NCBI RefSeq assembly: GCF_003726095.1
Contig: NZ_CP026031.1
Location: forward strand, 4,156,001 to 4,220,000
DNA: 64,000 nt
Source: Niallia circulans
Lineage (GTDB): Bacteria; Bacillota; Bacilli; Bacillales; Cytobacillaceae
Direction of reading: 5' to 3'
Position numbers and translations under genes: made by a program. The notes beneath the pieces are model-generated. The model made no database searches. It was not told the origin of the DNA and saw only the letters and a list, made by a program, of their open reading frames with translations. This document shows, piece by piece, positions 52,615 through 62,380 of this stretch (position 1 is the first letter of the stretch; each line of letters begins with the position of its first letter).

Positions 52615-52630
52615 TGAGGAATAACAAAAG

Positions 52631-52656
52631 AGGACGACGGGATATCGTCCTTTTTT
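52631..52656 (+). terminator. Terminator of the gan operon
   Basis: AGGACGA (52631-52637) / TCGTCCT (52645-52651), T run of six. Confidence 0.85.
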
Positions 52657-52662
52657 GCTGTT

Positions 52663-53559
52663 CTAAGTCGTAACCATAGCACCGCCATTTACATGAATCG
52701 TTTGTCCTGTCATATAAGAACCATCATCAGAAGCAAGCAACACATAGACTGGAGCAATTTCATACGGCTGCCCCGCCCGCTTCATTGGTACATCTGAGCC
52801 TAATGTAGCAATATTTTCAGCCGATTGTGAGGCAGGCTGGATGGGTGTCCAGAAAGGTCCAGGAGCAACAGCGTTCACACGGATACCTTTTTGCACAAGG
52901 TTGTTGGCTAGCGCTCTTGTATAACTAACAATCGCACCTTTCGTCGTCGTATAATCAATCAAGTGACTTACCCCAATATAGGCAACAAGAGAAGTCGTAT
53001 TAACAATACTGGCTCCTTCTTTTAAATGGGGTAAGGCAGCCTTTGTTAAGTGAAAATAGGCATGGATATTTACATCAAACGTTAATTCCCATTGTTCGTC
53101 TGGTATGGAAGTTAAGTCTTCTCGCAAAAATTGTACAGCTGCATTATTAACCAAAATGTCAATTTTTCCAAATGTTTCTAATGTTTTTTGCACAATGAAT
53201 TCACAATGTTCTCTTCTTCGCAAGTCTCCTGGAATGAGTAAGCAGGAGCGACCATATTGCTCGACAACTCGCTTTGTTGTTTCTGCATCTGTATGCTCGT
53301 CAAAATAAGAGATGACAATGTTTGCCCCTTCCTTCGCAAAGGCGACGGCAACGGCTCTGCCGATGCCGCTGTCTCCTCCAGTAATAATAGCTGTACGGTC
53401 CTTTAACTTGCCTGTTCCAATATATTTGGGGTTATCAAAAATAGGAAGTGGATCCATCAAATATTCAAACCCCGGCTGTCGTGTTTGCTGCTGAGGTGGA
53501 AACGTCCATTCAATTTCTTCACATTTTACTTCAGAACCATAATGTTGTTTCTTTGTCAC
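52663..53559 (-). CDS. SDR-family oxidoreductase, YdaD/YhdF general-stress type
   Basis: 298-residue SDR with the long N-terminal extension (about 50 residues, with WTFPPQQQTRQPG) typical of stress proteins such as YdaD and YhdF. Cofactor motif TGGDSGIGRA, NNAA, catalytic Tyr-Lys in LIDYTTTKGAI, C-terminal MTGQTIHVNGGAMV. GTG at 53559 has GGAGG seven nt upstream; the ATG at 53574 has none. No sigma-B promoter identified with confidence. Confidence 0.87.
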   Translation of the reverse strand: MTKKQHYGSEVKCEEIEWTFPPQQQTRQPGFEYLMDPLPIFDNPKYIGTGKLKDRTAIITGGDSGIGRAVAVAFAKEGANIVISYFDEHTDAETTKRVVEQYGRSCLLIPGDLRRREHCEFIVQKTLETFGKIDILVNNAAVQFLREDLTSIPDEQWELTFDVNIHAYFHLTKAALPHLKEGASIVNTTSLVAYIGVSHLIDYTTTKGAIVSYTRALANNLVQKGIRVNAVAPGPFWTPIQPASQSAENIATLGSDVPMKRAGQPYEIAPVYVLLASDDGSYMTGQTIHVNGGAMVTT

Positions 53560-53593
53560 AGTAATAACCTCCATACTTTCTTACTTTTCTTGG

Positions 53594-54214
53594 TTAATAA
53601 GCGTGGGGAGGAGAGGAAAGATTGAGATAAGGATGTATAGTAGGTGTAGGCTGAGTGGCATGGTATGGATAGTTTACGGCTCCTCCGATTTGGTCACATC
53701 CTGGTGGTGGCCCGAGAATAGTAGACTGGGTAATGGGGGCAAGGGCATGTGCGTAGGCGGCTTCGTTTACACAATAAGCTCTGTTAGCAATTTCTTTTGG
53801 CAAAAAACGTAGAAAATCAGAACCAAACACGATATCAGGTTGCGGCTGGTCGAAAATAGTAAGAAAATGAGTATTGTTTCGCAATGCTACTATCCAATGG
53901 AACCACCCCTTTGGAAATTGGGAAGCTTGCCCGGGTTTTACATGATAAGTCATGATGCTTTGTGTAAAAGGGTTGAAGACAGAGGTCATAACTTCCCCAC
54001 TAACGACAAAAACAAGTTCATTCACATTTGTGTGCCAGTGTGGCTGGACAATGAATCCTTGATTAAGATGGACATTGAATAACCCAGTATGTATTGCAGG
54101 CATTTGTTCAGAAAATAACTGTGTAATGTAATTATAAGAATCCCTTTTATAATTAACAGACTGGGTAGAATCCCCGAATAGTTGAAAGGCAGGGGAAGCT
54201 GGATTAACAGACAT
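53594..54214 (-). CDS. Cupin-domain protein
   Basis: 206 residues with one clear germin-like cupin: motif 1 HWHTNVNELVFVVSGEV (two His and Glu) and motif 2 PKGWFHWIVALRN (His and Asn). Metal binding is therefore expected. The C-terminal 60 residues are Pro/His-rich and include GPPPGCDQIGGAVNYPYHA. AGGAGG precedes the ATG. Its role is unknown; similar cupins occur in Bacillus stress or spore regulons. Confidence 0.8.
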   Translation of the reverse strand: MSVNPASPAFQLFGDSTQSVNYKRDSYNYITQLFSEQMPAIHTGLFNVHLNQGFIVQPHWHTNVNELVFVVSGEVMTSVFNPFTQSIMTYHVKPGQASQFPKGWFHWIVALRNNTHFLTIFDQPQPDIVFGSDFLRFLPKEIANRAYCVNEAAYAHALAPITQSTILGPPPGCDQIGGAVNYPYHATQPTPTIHPYLNLSSPPHAY

Positions 54215-54289
54215 AATGTAGCCTCCTATTTTTCATATGAAAATATTTATATGGCTTACAACTTTAAATATATACAAAACTAGGTTGGA

Positions 54290-54507
54290 CTATGAGTGGG
54301 AAAATCAGTTTGTTTATAGGAAAAGTCAAGCAATGGCTTGATGTGGATAGGGAAGGGTGGAAATCGAAGTGGGAGAATCGGCGAAATCTGGGGTATAACA
54401 GTTAAAGTAGTGGGGAAATCAGTAAAACTATGAGTATTATATTAGTCAAAATAGTAGGGGAATAGGTGAAATTATGAGTGTACCAGCCAAGAAGAAGGGG
54501 GAAAATG
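54290..54507. repeat. Degenerate flank of the minisatellite
   Basis: Contains decayed versions of the repeat phrase, such as GTGGGGAAATCAGT and GTAGGGGAATAGGTGAAAT, suggesting older copies of the array. No gene. Confidence 0.45.
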
Positions 54508-55136
54508 GGCAAAGTGGAGAGGGAATCAGCCAACCTCTGGATAAATCAGCCAAAGTAGAGAGGGAATCAGCCAACCTCTGGATAAATCAGCCAAAGTAGA
54601 GAGGGAATCAGCCAACCTCCGAAAATATCAGCCAAAGTGGAGAGGGAATCAGCCAACCTCTGGATAAATCAGCCAAAGTGGAGAGGGAATCAGCCAACCT
54701 CTGGATAAATCAGCCAAAGTAGAGAGGGAATCAGCCAACCTCTGGATAAATCAGCCAAAGTAGAGAGGGAATCAGCCAACCTCCGAAAATATCAGCCAAA
54801 GTGGAGAGGGAATCAGCCAACCTCTGGATAAATCAGCCAAAGTGGAGAGGGAATCAGCCAACCTCTGAAATATCAGCCAAAGTGGAGAGGGAATCAGCCA
54901 ACCTCCAGATAAATCAGCCAAAGTAGAGAGGGAATCAGCCAACCTCCGGAAATATCAGCCAAAGTAGAGAGGGAATCAGCCAACCTCTGAATATATCAGC
55001 CAAAGTAGAGAGGGAATCAGCCAACCTCCGAAAATATCAGCCAAAATGGAGGTAGAATCAGCCAAACTCCAAATATATCAGCCAAAGTGGAGAGGGAATC
55101 AGCCAACCTCTGAAATATCAGCCGACCTCCAACCTC
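54508..55136. repeat. Minisatellite of about fourteen 41-bp units
   Basis: Units begin ATCAGCCAAAGTRGAGAGGG and end AATCAGCCAACCTC plus TGGATAA or CGAAAAT. Full units run from 54545 to 55116, with partial units at both ends. Each unit is itself two half-units sharing ATCAGCCAA. Units 54545-54667 and 54709-54831 have the same order of variants, pointing to duplication of a four-unit (164-bp) block. 41 is not a multiple of three, stops are frequent and no ORF spans it, so it is non-coding. Confidence 0.95.
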
Positions 55137-55162
55137 AATCTCTACCGCCCAATTCCAACCAC

Positions 55163-55200
55163 AAAAAAGCACCACTCAATCAAAACGATTAAAGTGGTGC
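55163..55200 (-). terminator. Terminator of cysJI
   Basis: Minus strand: GCACCACT pairs with AGTGGTGC with further inner pairing, then a run of six T. It separates cysI from the minisatellite. Confidence 0.88.
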
Positions 55201-55213
55201 AATGACTCATCTG

Positions 55214-56938
55214 TCAATCATGAAAGTTTGTGCCGTCGGTTACTTCTTTAACAATACCAGCGCGAATAACAAAGTCTCCAAAATGTTCATTTGCCGTTCT
55301 TTCTTTCGCATAGCGCGGGAGCAGTACGCGAAGTTCTGAAAGGATTTCTTCCTCGCCAACATTTTCGCGATAGAGTTTGCTTAAGCGGCTTCCATTAAAG
55401 GCGGCGCCTAGGTACATATTGTACTTTCCAGGTCCTTTTCCAATGAAGGCGATTTCCCCTAATGCATGGCGGGCGCAGCCATTTGGACAGCCTGTCATAC
55501 GGATGGTAATTTCTTCATCACGTAGCCCATTTTCGTCCACGATTTCTTCTATCTTATCGATTAAGACTGGTAAGTATCGTTCTGCTTCTGCCATCGCAAG
55601 CCCGCAGGTTGGCAGGGATACACAAGCAATAGAATTACGACGCAGTGCAGAGAAACGTTTTCCATCCATAATGCCATATTGCTCGATTAAATCAGCGATT
55701 TGCTTTTTATTGCGGCTGGAGACATTCGCAATGACTAGATTTTGATTGGCAGTTAATCGGAAATCGCCAGTATGTACTTTAGCGATTTCGCGTAAGCCTG
55801 TCATTAACGGATAATTTTCATAGTCTTTAATGCGGCCGCCTTCCACGAATAAAGTGAAGTGCCATTTTCCTTTAATGCCTTTTTCCCAGCCATAGCGGTC
55901 GCCGTTATGGTTAAAGTGAAATTCTCTCGCTTCTTGAAGTTTCCAGCCTAGGCGATTTTCTAGTTCTTCTACTACATTATCTAGACCAAGGCGATCCACG
56001 GTATATTTAAAACGAGCATTCTTTCGAACAGAGCGATTTCCATAATCGCGTTGAATCGTAATTACTTTTTCCGCCACATCAAGAATTTGCTCAGGTGTAC
56101 AGAATCCAATTACTTTTGCGAGCTGTGGGTATGTTGCTTTATCTCCATGGGTCATTCCCATTCCCCCGCCGATGGCAACATTAAATCCAATTAGTTTTTC
56201 TTCTTCCGTAATGGCAATTAGCCCCAGGTCTTGGGAAAATACATCAATATCATTAGAAGGAGGAACGGCAATACCAATTTTAAATTTTCTAGGTAAATAT
56301 AATTTTCCGTACATTGGCTCCACTTCTGTTTCCTCAACAGTTGGAGTGAAAGCTACCTTTTCCTTATCTAACCAGAGCTCATGATAAGCTTGTGTACGAG
56401 GTAGTAAATAATCACTTAATTTTTTGGACCATTCATACACTTCACTATGCAAAGCTGATTGATACGGATTAGGGTTGCACATCACATTTCTATTGACGTC
56501 GCCACAAGCAGCAATTGTATCAAGTAAGGATTGGTGTATATCTTGAATAGTCTGCTTCATATTCCATTTTAAAATGCCATGCATTTGGAAAGCTTGGCGT
56601 GTCGTTAATTTTAATGTATTATTTCCATACTTTTGTGCAAGATCATCCATTGTCAGCCATTGAGCCGGTGTAGCTATTCCACCCGGTGTTCGAACTCGGA
56701 GCATAAATTGGTAGGCTGGTTCTAATTTTTGCTTGGCACGTTCATTGCGTAAATCACGATCATCTTGCAGGTAACTTCCGTGGAATTTCATTAAGCGGTT
56801 ATCATCGTCTGAAATACCAGCGCTTAATTCTTCCTCCATGGATTCCTTCAATGTGCCACGTAAATAATTACTTTCTTCTTTTATTCGTTCCACATCACTT
56901 GGTGGTCCATCTGGCGCTTTTAATATTTGTTTTGCCAT
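55214..56938 (-). CDS. cysI: Assimilatory sulfite reductase (NADPH) hemoprotein beta subunit
   Basis: 574-residue siroheme/[4Fe-4S] enzyme that reduces sulfite to sulfide with electrons from CysJ. The two cluster-binding Cys pairs are in [10 protein letters not shown] and [15 protein letters not shown], the latter also giving the siroheme ligand. Siroheme-contacting Arg/Lys segments include [10 protein letters not shown] and RNVMCNPNP. Thirty bp behind cysJ; expressed from the cysJ promoter under CysL. Confidence 0.96.
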   Translation of the reverse strand: MAKQILKAPDGPPSDVERIKEESNYLRGTLKESMEEELSAGISDDDNRLMKFHGSYLQDDRDLRNERAKQKLEPAYQFMLRVRTPGGIATPAQWLTMDDLAQKYGNNTLKLTTRQAFQMHGILKWNMKQTIQDIHQSLLDTIAACGDVNRNVMCNPNPYQSALHSEVYEWSKKLSDYLLPRTQAYHELWLDKEKVAFTPTVEETEVEPMYGKLYLPRKFKIGIAVPPSNDIDVFSQDLGLIAITEEEKLIGFNVAIGGGMGMTHGDKATYPQLAKVIGFCTPEQILDVAEKVITIQRDYGNRSVRKNARFKYTVDRLGLDNVVEELENRLGWKLQEAREFHFNHNGDRYGWEKGIKGKWHFTLFVEGGRIKDYENYPLMTGLREIAKVHTGDFRLTANQNLVIANVSSRNKKQIADLIEQYGIMDGKRFSALRRNSIACVSLPTCGLAMAEAERYLPVLIDKIEEIVDENGLRDEEITIRMTGCPNGCARHALGEIAFIGKGPGKYNMYLGAAFNGSRLSKLYRENVGEEEILSELRVLLPRYAKERTANEHFGDFVIRAGIVKEVTDGTNFHD

Positions 56939-56967
56939 TGTAGAAAAACTCCTTTCCTGCCAATTAT

Positions 56968-58785
56968 TTAATAAACGTCACGCTGATAACGTTTGGTTTG
57001 AGTCATAGAAGCTATATATTCCTCAGCCTTTTCTAAAGACATTTGACCTTCTTTTTGGATAATAGTAAGGAGTGTTTGGTGAACATCATGTGCCATATGC
57101 TTTTCGTCTCCACAAACATATAGAACAGCTCCTTCTTCCAGCCATTCAAATAGCTCTTTGCTATGCTCCAGCATGCGGTGCTGCACATATACCTTTTCCG
57201 CTTTATCCCGGGAAAAAGCAATACTCATTTTTGTTAACACACCATCTTTAAGCCAATTTTGCCATTCTGTTTGATAAAGAAAGTCTGTAACAAAATGTTG
57301 GTTTCCAAAGAATAGCCATGCTTTTCCTTCGGCACCGATTTCTTCTCTTTCCTGCAGGAAGGAACGGAAGGGTGCCACTCCTGTCCCTGGACCAACCATA
57401 ATAATAGGGGTATCTGGGTTATCCGGAAGTTTGAAATTTTCATTGTTTTGTATATAGATAGGCAGTTTATCACCTGGCTGAATACGTTCCGCTATTTGAA
57501 CGGAGCAAACACCATTGCGATCTCGGCCGTTTGCATGGTAACGAACGGCGCCAATCGTTAAATGTGCTTCATCAGGATTTGCTTTGTAGCTGCTGGCAAT
57601 CGAATAAAGGCGGGTAGGCAGTTTACGAAGCAAGGATACAAATGTTTGCACATCTGCTTCAATTGGCCCATAGTCTCGAATAAGGTCTAATAAGTCACGC
57701 CCATTTATATATGCCTTTAATTTATCTTCGTTTCCCTTAGCAAGTAAGTCTTCTAAAGCTGGATTGGTTGTTATTTTTGCAAATTTCTCTACCAATGGTT
57801 TGGTTAAAACTGTAATTTCAAAATAGGTTAATAAAGCTTCTCGAAAAGCCAGAACTTCTCCTTGTTTATTGATTGTGACACTTTCTGTTGGAGAAAAACG
57901 TAACTCTTGTATTAAAAGATCAACTAATACTGGATCATTATGGGGAAAAATTCCAAGGCTGTCACCTGGTTCATAAGAGATTCCAGAATCCTCAAGCGAA
58001 AGCTCTACATGCAATGTTTCTTTATTGGAACCACGTCCATTTAAATTAATGACCTCCAGTACCTCCGCATAATACGGATTACTGCGAGAATAACCAGAAT
58101 CTTGAAGAGACGGTGGTGTTATACTTATGGACTGAGCGGTTGATTCTGATTGAAGGCTCAAGCTGCTGACGATGCCTTCGAACCATTCACTAGCTGGTTC
58201 ATCATAATCAAGATCACAATCCACACGTGGATAAAGTCTTGTTCCACCCAATTCTTCTAAACGTTTATCAAATTGCTTCCCTGTTTCGCAGAAGAATTCA
58301 TACGAGCTGTCACCAAGCGCTAACACAGAATATTGGAAGTTCTCCAGCTTAGGCGCTCGTTTTCCATGTAAGAATTCATGGAAAGCTATTGCAGTATCTG
58401 GTGGGTCGCCTTCTCCATGAGTACTCACAATAACAAGAAGATTTTGTATTTTTTTTAGATTATTAGGTTTAAAGTCACCCATTGACTGTACAGTGACATT
58501 AAACCCTAATTCTTTTAAACGATTGCCATGATTTTTGGCAAGGCTTTGTGCATTTCCGGTTTGGGATCCAAAAAGAATCGTAATATCTTTTGTAATTGGT
58601 TCAGCTGCCTTTTGCTCCGTTAATTCAGTATTGGAGATAGGTTCTGCTGATGCTGTGACTGCAGTGGAAGCAGATAAATACCCACTTAGCCAAATTTTCT
58701 GTGATTCAGTTAAAGTTGGTAAAAGACGGTTTAATAATTCTGTTTGTTCTTGATTAAAAGGACTATTTATTACTTGAAGCTGCAA
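56968..58785 (-). CDS. cysJ: Assimilatory sulfite reductase (NADPH) flavoprotein alpha subunit
   Basis: 605-residue diflavin reductase. The flavodoxin domain binds FMN ([38 protein letters not shown]). The FAD-binding core has RLYSIASS and GVCS, and the NADPH part [18 protein letters not shown] ends with C-terminal RYQRDVY. Start taken as TTG 58785 (reading [10 protein letters not shown]), six nt after GAGGTG; GTG 58788 or 58794 are possible. Divergent from cysL. Confidence 0.95.
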   Translation of the reverse strand: MQLQVINSPFNQEQTELLNRLLPTLTESQKIWLSGYLSASTAVTASAEPISNTELTEQKAAEPITKDITILFGSQTGNAQSLAKNHGNRLKELGFNVTVQSMGDFKPNNLKKIQNLLVIVSTHGEGDPPDTAIAFHEFLHGKRAPKLENFQYSVLALGDSSYEFFCETGKQFDKRLEELGGTRLYPRVDCDLDYDEPASEWFEGIVSSLSLQSESTAQSISITPPSLQDSGYSRSNPYYAEVLEVINLNGRGSNKETLHVELSLEDSGISYEPGDSLGIFPHNDPVLVDLLIQELRFSPTESVTINKQGEVLAFREALLTYFEITVLTKPLVEKFAKITTNPALEDLLAKGNEDKLKAYINGRDLLDLIRDYGPIEADVQTFVSLLRKLPTRLYSIASSYKANPDEAHLTIGAVRYHANGRDRNGVCSVQIAERIQPGDKLPIYIQNNENFKLPDNPDTPIIMVGPGTGVAPFRSFLQEREEIGAEGKAWLFFGNQHFVTDFLYQTEWQNWLKDGVLTKMSIAFSRDKAEKVYVQHRMLEHSKELFEWLEEGAVLYVCGDEKHMAHDVHQTLLTIIQKEGQMSLEKAEEYIASMTQTKRYQRDVY

Positions 58786-59199
58786 CACTTTCACCTCGCA
58801 TAGATAATGGTATTCTCTTTTGTAATTTGATTAGTGTGATAATTCTTGCAATTTATTTTATAAGGAAGAGGGAGGATTGTCACTCTGTTTTTTATTAATC
58901 CTATCAGACAAATCGGATTAGGAACACAAAAGAAGCTTGTTACTAATTGAAACAAGCAGGGGATATTGTTTTTCTAAATAGATCAGTATCTAATCAGATT
59001 AATTTAAACAGGTGACGAAAGCTTGGATAGGCGTTAAGGCATCCATACATGAAAGCAGCCGCCTAGAGCATCCTCGTATGACACGTATTCTAATTGTACT
59101 TTACTGGAAATGAAAGAATTAGTAAAATACATATAATTAATGGCAACTATTAGTAATCTTAATAATTAACTATTTAATTAGCGAAAAGGAGGAGAAAAA
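58786..59199. promoter_or_regulatory. cysJI / cysL divergent control region
   Basis: About 400 bp without genes. It should hold the cysJ promoter and CysL sites, but I cannot pick a convincing LysR box. An inverted repeat GCTTGTT (58935-58941) / AACAAGC (58951-58957) is present. The more GC-rich piece around 59020-59090 is not recognised. Confidence 0.4.
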
Positions 59200-60093
59200 A
59201 TGCAGTATGAAGCTCTAAAAACATTTGTGACGCTTGTTGAAGTAAAGAATTTTACAAAGACAGCAGAAATGCTGTTAATGAGTCAGCCGAGTGTAAGTCT
59301 ACATATTAAGAATCTTGAAAAGGAGTTTCAAACAAAGCTATTGGAACGGTCACCAAAATATTTAAAAGTAACACCAACCGGTCAAATGCTTTATGATTGC
59401 GCCATTCAAATGATACGCTTATATGACCAGACGAGACAGCATATTTTAGAGCATCATCATGCAATTAAGGGTGAATTAAAAATAGGTGCTAGTTTTACGA
59501 TCGGCGAATACATTCTTCCGGCATTACTGCTTGATCTGCAAAGAGAGCATTCCGAGTTGCAAATTCAAGCTACGATTGGAAATACAGAAGAAATTGTCCA
59601 AGCGGTAAGATTATATGAAGTAGATATCGGTTTAATTGAAGGACAAACAAATGATAAGGAATTGCAGGTGGTGCCTTTTATGGAGGATGAGTTATTTATT
59701 GTTGCATCTGTTCATCATCCACTTGCGACTCAGGAAAGCATTTCGATTTCTGAACTCCATGATCAGACATGGATTACAAGAGAGCTTGGATCTGGTACAA
59801 GAGAGTACTTAGATCATGTTATTCGATCCAATGGGTTAAGAGCTGAATCCTTTTTAACTATTAGCAGTAATCAAGGCATCAAGGAAACGCTTATTAATGG
59901 CAATGGCTTATCACTTTTATCCAAAAGTGTGATCGAAAGGGATGTGAAGAATGGAAACCTAAGTATTATCCCAATCACAAATGCGCGATTTACAAGACGA
60001 TTATCTTATCTCTTTGCTCCCATTATGAAGGAGAAACAAAATGTTATCACCTTTATTGAAACACTTAAAAAGACTTTTCCTTATACCGAGTAA
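59200..60093 (+). CDS. cysL: LysR-family activator of cysJI
   Basis: 297-residue LysR regulator: N-terminal HTH FTKTAEMLLMSQPSVSLHIKNLE, effector domain with GELKIGASFTIGEYILP and DIGLIEGQ. This matches CysL (YwfK), which activates cysJI in B. subtilis; here it is directly divergent from cysJI, strengthening the call. AAGGAGGAG precedes the ATG. Confidence 0.9.
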   Translation: MQYEALKTFVTLVEVKNFTKTAEMLLMSQPSVSLHIKNLEKEFQTKLLERSPKYLKVTPTGQMLYDCAIQMIRLYDQTRQHILEHHHAIKGELKIGASFTIGEYILPALLLDLQREHSELQIQATIGNTEEIVQAVRLYEVDIGLIEGQTNDKELQVVPFMEDELFIVASVHHPLATQESISISELHDQTWITRELGSGTREYLDHVIRSNGLRAESFLTISSNQGIKETLINGNGLSLLSKSVIERDVKNGNLSIIPITNARFTRRLSYLFAPIMKEKQNVITFIETLKKTFPYTE

Positions 60094-60260
60094 TCCAATA
60101 ATGTATAACAGCAAGTAATTAACCCCATCCTAAAGGGAAATGCAGAAAAATCCTTCTTATTATCATAGAAAAAATACTTGTTTTTGTAGTATGATAACAA
60201 AGGAATTTTATTAAATTGAGGGAAAAGTGGATAATGCTTTTTCCACATAAGGAGAACTAC

Positions 60261-60854
60261 TTGCAGATGAAGAAAAAAAATAAAACTACTCGCTTGGTTC
60301 TACTAGGACTACTTACGGCTATTATTATTATTCAAACCTTTGTTCCGATACTAGGGTATATTCCGACTCCTGTACTTAGTATAACAATCATTCAGATCAC
60401 AGTTATTATTGCAGCGATTGTTTTAGGACCATTAGAGGGAGCGATTATTGGAGGAGTATGGGGCATTATCACATTTATCCGTGCTTTCACTTATCCGACA
60501 AGTGTCCTTGCCCCGATTATTTTTACCAATCCGTTAATATCTGTTTTTCCAAGAGTAATGATTGGAGTAGTGGCAGGACTGTTATTTTATAAGGTGCTGA
60601 GAGACAAAATGAATGAGACGGTAGCAATGAGTATTTCTGGTGTGATAGGATCTCTAATCAATACAATCCTTGTGCTAGGATTTGTCTATTTATTTGTAAG
60701 AGAGCCTTATGCAAACGCAATTGGTGTAAATGTGGAAGATCTCTTGCCTGCGATACTAGCTATAGTTGGTACAAATGGGGTGCCAGAGGCAATTTTATCA
60801 GGGATTTTAACACCCATCATTGCAAAGCCGTTATTAAAGATACGAAAAAAATAA
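60261..60854 (+). CDS. ECF transporter S component (vitamin-binding subunit)
   Basis: About 197 residues, six helices, of the ECF S-component family. LVLLGLLTAIIIIQTFVPILG at the N-terminus, the substrate-loop region with FTYPTSVLAPIIFTNP, and LAIVGTNGVPEAILSGI near the end resemble pantothenate-type (PanT) members, but the vitamin is uncertain. TTG 60261 lies six nt after AAGGAG; ATG 60267 is the alternative. Uses a shared EcfA/T module encoded elsewhere. Confidence 0.82.
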   Translation: MQMKKKNKTTRLVLLGLLTAIIIIQTFVPILGYIPTPVLSITIIQITVIIAAIVLGPLEGAIIGGVWGIITFIRAFTYPTSVLAPIIFTNPLISVFPRVMIGVVAGLLFYKVLRDKMNETVAMSISGVIGSLINTILVLGFVYLFVREPYANAIGVNVEDLLPAILAIVGTNGVPEAILSGILTPIIAKPLLKIRKK

Positions 60855-60861
60855 GGATGGA

Positions 60862-60901
60862 AAAATAGCTGATTTAGTCTAGTGCTAATCAGCTATTTTT
60901 G
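60862..60901 (+). terminator. Terminator after the S-component gene
   Basis: AAATAGCTGAT / ATCAGCTATTT stem with T run. Confidence 0.88.
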
Positions 60902-61020
60902 CCAACAATAGTAATGGGACATTCACTAATACTATATTTTCTTCTATAATAAAAAGAGTATTCACCCTAAAATACTAGGAAATAGATTGTTAATCCCGAC
61001 TAAACAACTCGAAAAACTTA

Positions 61021-61048
61021 TTGACAATTATGGCAATTATGATAAAAT
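61021..61048 (+). promoter_or_regulatory. Promoter of the sulfur-assimilation operon
   Basis: Consensus -35 TTGACA (61021-61026), 16-bp spacer, -10 TAAAAT (61043-61048), immediately ahead of the S-box aptamer. Confidence 0.82.
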
Positions 61049-61064
61049 TTAGAAAATAACGATG

Positions 61065-61167
61065 CCTATCAAGAGAGATGGAGGGAATTGGCCGAAGAAA
61101 AGTCTGGCAACCTGCTGAATGCAAGGTGCTAAATCCAACAAAATGGATACCCATTTTGAAAGATAGG
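61065..61167 (+). promoter_or_regulatory. S-box (SAM-I) riboswitch aptamer
   Basis: Classic S-box phrases in order: CCTATCAAGAGAGATGGAGG, GGAATTGGCCGAAGAAA, GTCTGGCAACCTG, CAAGGTGCTAAATCC, GAAAGATAGG. P1 is formed by 61065-61070 with 61162-61167. SAM binding should shut off the downstream sulfur genes. Confidence 0.96.
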
Positions 61168-61188
61168 GGAAGGAATAAATACTCAACT

Positions 61189-61211
61189 CTTTCCAAATGG
61201 AAGGATTTTTT
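61189..61211 (+). terminator. S-box expression-platform terminator
   Basis: CTTTCC (61189-61194) / GGAAGG (61199-61204) and six T. GGAAGGA at 61168-61174, right after P1, repeats the terminator's 3' arm and can act as antiterminator by pairing with TCTTTCC. Confidence 0.8.
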
Positions 61212-61342
61212 AAATCGTAAATGCATTTCACTTGCGATGGTCGAGCATTCCTTTGATAGGCGTTTTCGATTCAAAAATATGTCTGGCGTAAACGCTATTC
61301 AAATGGTTTAGTAAGATTTCACCTTTTTTAAGGAGGGATTTG

Positions 61343-61492
61343 TTGGTGGGGGAAACAAATCAGCTGGACAAAGTGAAAATTCAATTAGAGCAAATTCTAA
61401 ACACAATGAAATTTGGATCGGTCACATTAGTCGTACAGGATGGAAAAATTATTCAAATCGAAAAAAATGAAAAGATACGCTTAGGGAAATAA
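61343..61492 (+). CDS. yezD: YezD-family (DUF2292) small protein
   Basis: 49-residue protein with the DUF2292 core FGSVTLVVQDGKIIQIEKNEK. YezD-like genes lead S-box sulfur operons in Bacillus; role unknown. TTG at 61343, five nt after AGGAGGG; GTG 61346 is equally possible. A terminator separates it from cysH. Confidence 0.82.
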   Translation: MVGETNQLDKVKIQLEQILNTMKFGSVTLVVQDGKIIQIEKNEKIRLGK

Positions 61493-61542
61493 CAGGAGTT
61501 TCCTATTTAGGGCGTTTAATAAAGAAGCTGACTAGACAAACT

Positions 61543-61588
61543 AGAGGCAACTTTAACTGAGAAAGTGGGTTAAAGCTGCCTCTTTTTA
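61543..61588 (+). terminator. Terminator between yezD and cysH
   Basis: Fifteen-bp stem AGAGGCAACTTTAAC (61543-61557) / GTTAAAGCTGCCTCT (61569-61583), one mismatch, T run. It would stop much of the S-box transcript before cysH, or cysH has its own signals. Confidence 0.85.
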
Positions 61589-61644
61589 TATTTTGGGCAC
61601 ATAATCCACGAACAAAATACTATGATGAAATTGGAGGATTTTTA

Positions 61645-62361
61645 ATGAGTCAGTTATTAACCTATGAAACTATTGATACGTATCCTCCTGTGGACTTTTC
61701 AAGCGAAACGGAAACAAAGGGAGCTTTAGAGGTTTTAAAGTGGGCTTATGATACGTACCGAGAGGATATTGTCTATGCTTGCAGTTTTGGAATTGAAGGA
61801 ATTGTTCTTATCGATTTAATTTCAAAGATAAAAAAGGATGCTCGTATTGTTTTTTTAGATACAGATGTACATTTTGATGAAACCTATGAATTAATTGAGA
61901 AGGTGAAACAGCGGTATCCAGATTTGCAAATTGAAATGAAAAAACCAGCCATTACGTTAGAAGAACAGGCTGCACAATATGGAGAAGAACTTTGGTTATC
62001 TAATCCAAATAAATGCTGTGAGATTCGCAAGGTTGTTCCTTTACATGAAGTGCTGTCTGAACCGATTGCTTGGATTTCAGGACTTCGCAGAGAACAGTCA
62101 GAAACAAGAAAAAACACGCAATATCTAAATAAGGATAATAAATTTAAATCCATAAAGGTTTGTCCACTGATTCATTGGACATGGAAAGATGTTTGGAGAT
62201 ATGCCCATAAGAACTCTTTGGACTACAATATTCTTCACGATAAGGGGTATCCGAGCATTGGCTGCAGAACATGTACCCAGCCTGCTATTAATATGGATGA
62301 TTTACGTTCTGGTAGATGGACGGGAAAAGGAAAAACAGAATGCGGGCTACACTTACAATAA
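61645..62361 (+). CDS. cysH: Phosphoadenylyl-/adenylyl-sulfate reductase
   Basis: 238-residue thioredoxin-dependent enzyme reducing activated sulfate to sulfite. P-loop-like [13 protein letters not shown], and catalytic Cys in the C-terminal TECGLHL. The CC (NKCCEIRK) and CxxC (GCRTC) pairs indicate a [4Fe-4S] cluster and hence the ability to use APS, as in B. subtilis CysH. TTGGAGG before the ATG. Confidence 0.94.
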   Translation: MSQLLTYETIDTYPPVDFSSETETKGALEVLKWAYDTYREDIVYACSFGIEGIVLIDLISKIKKDARIVFLDTDVHFDETYELIEKVKQRYPDLQIEMKKPAITLEEQAAQYGEELWLSNPNKCCEIRKVVPLHEVLSEPIAWISGLRREQSETRKNTQYLNKDNKFKSIKVCPLIHWTWKDVWRYAHKNSLDYNILHDKGYPSIGCRTCTQPAINMDDLRSGRWTGKGKTECGLHLQ

Positions 62362-62380
62362 TGAGTAGAGGTACAAAGAG

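Noticed and set aside
54508..55136. CRISPR-like array
   Set aside because: Repeats are directly contiguous 41-bp units with no unique spacers, and no cas genes are present; it is a minisatellite.
61078..61311. 77-codon ORF in the S-box leader
   Set aside because: Covers the riboswitch aptamer and terminator; no start signal.
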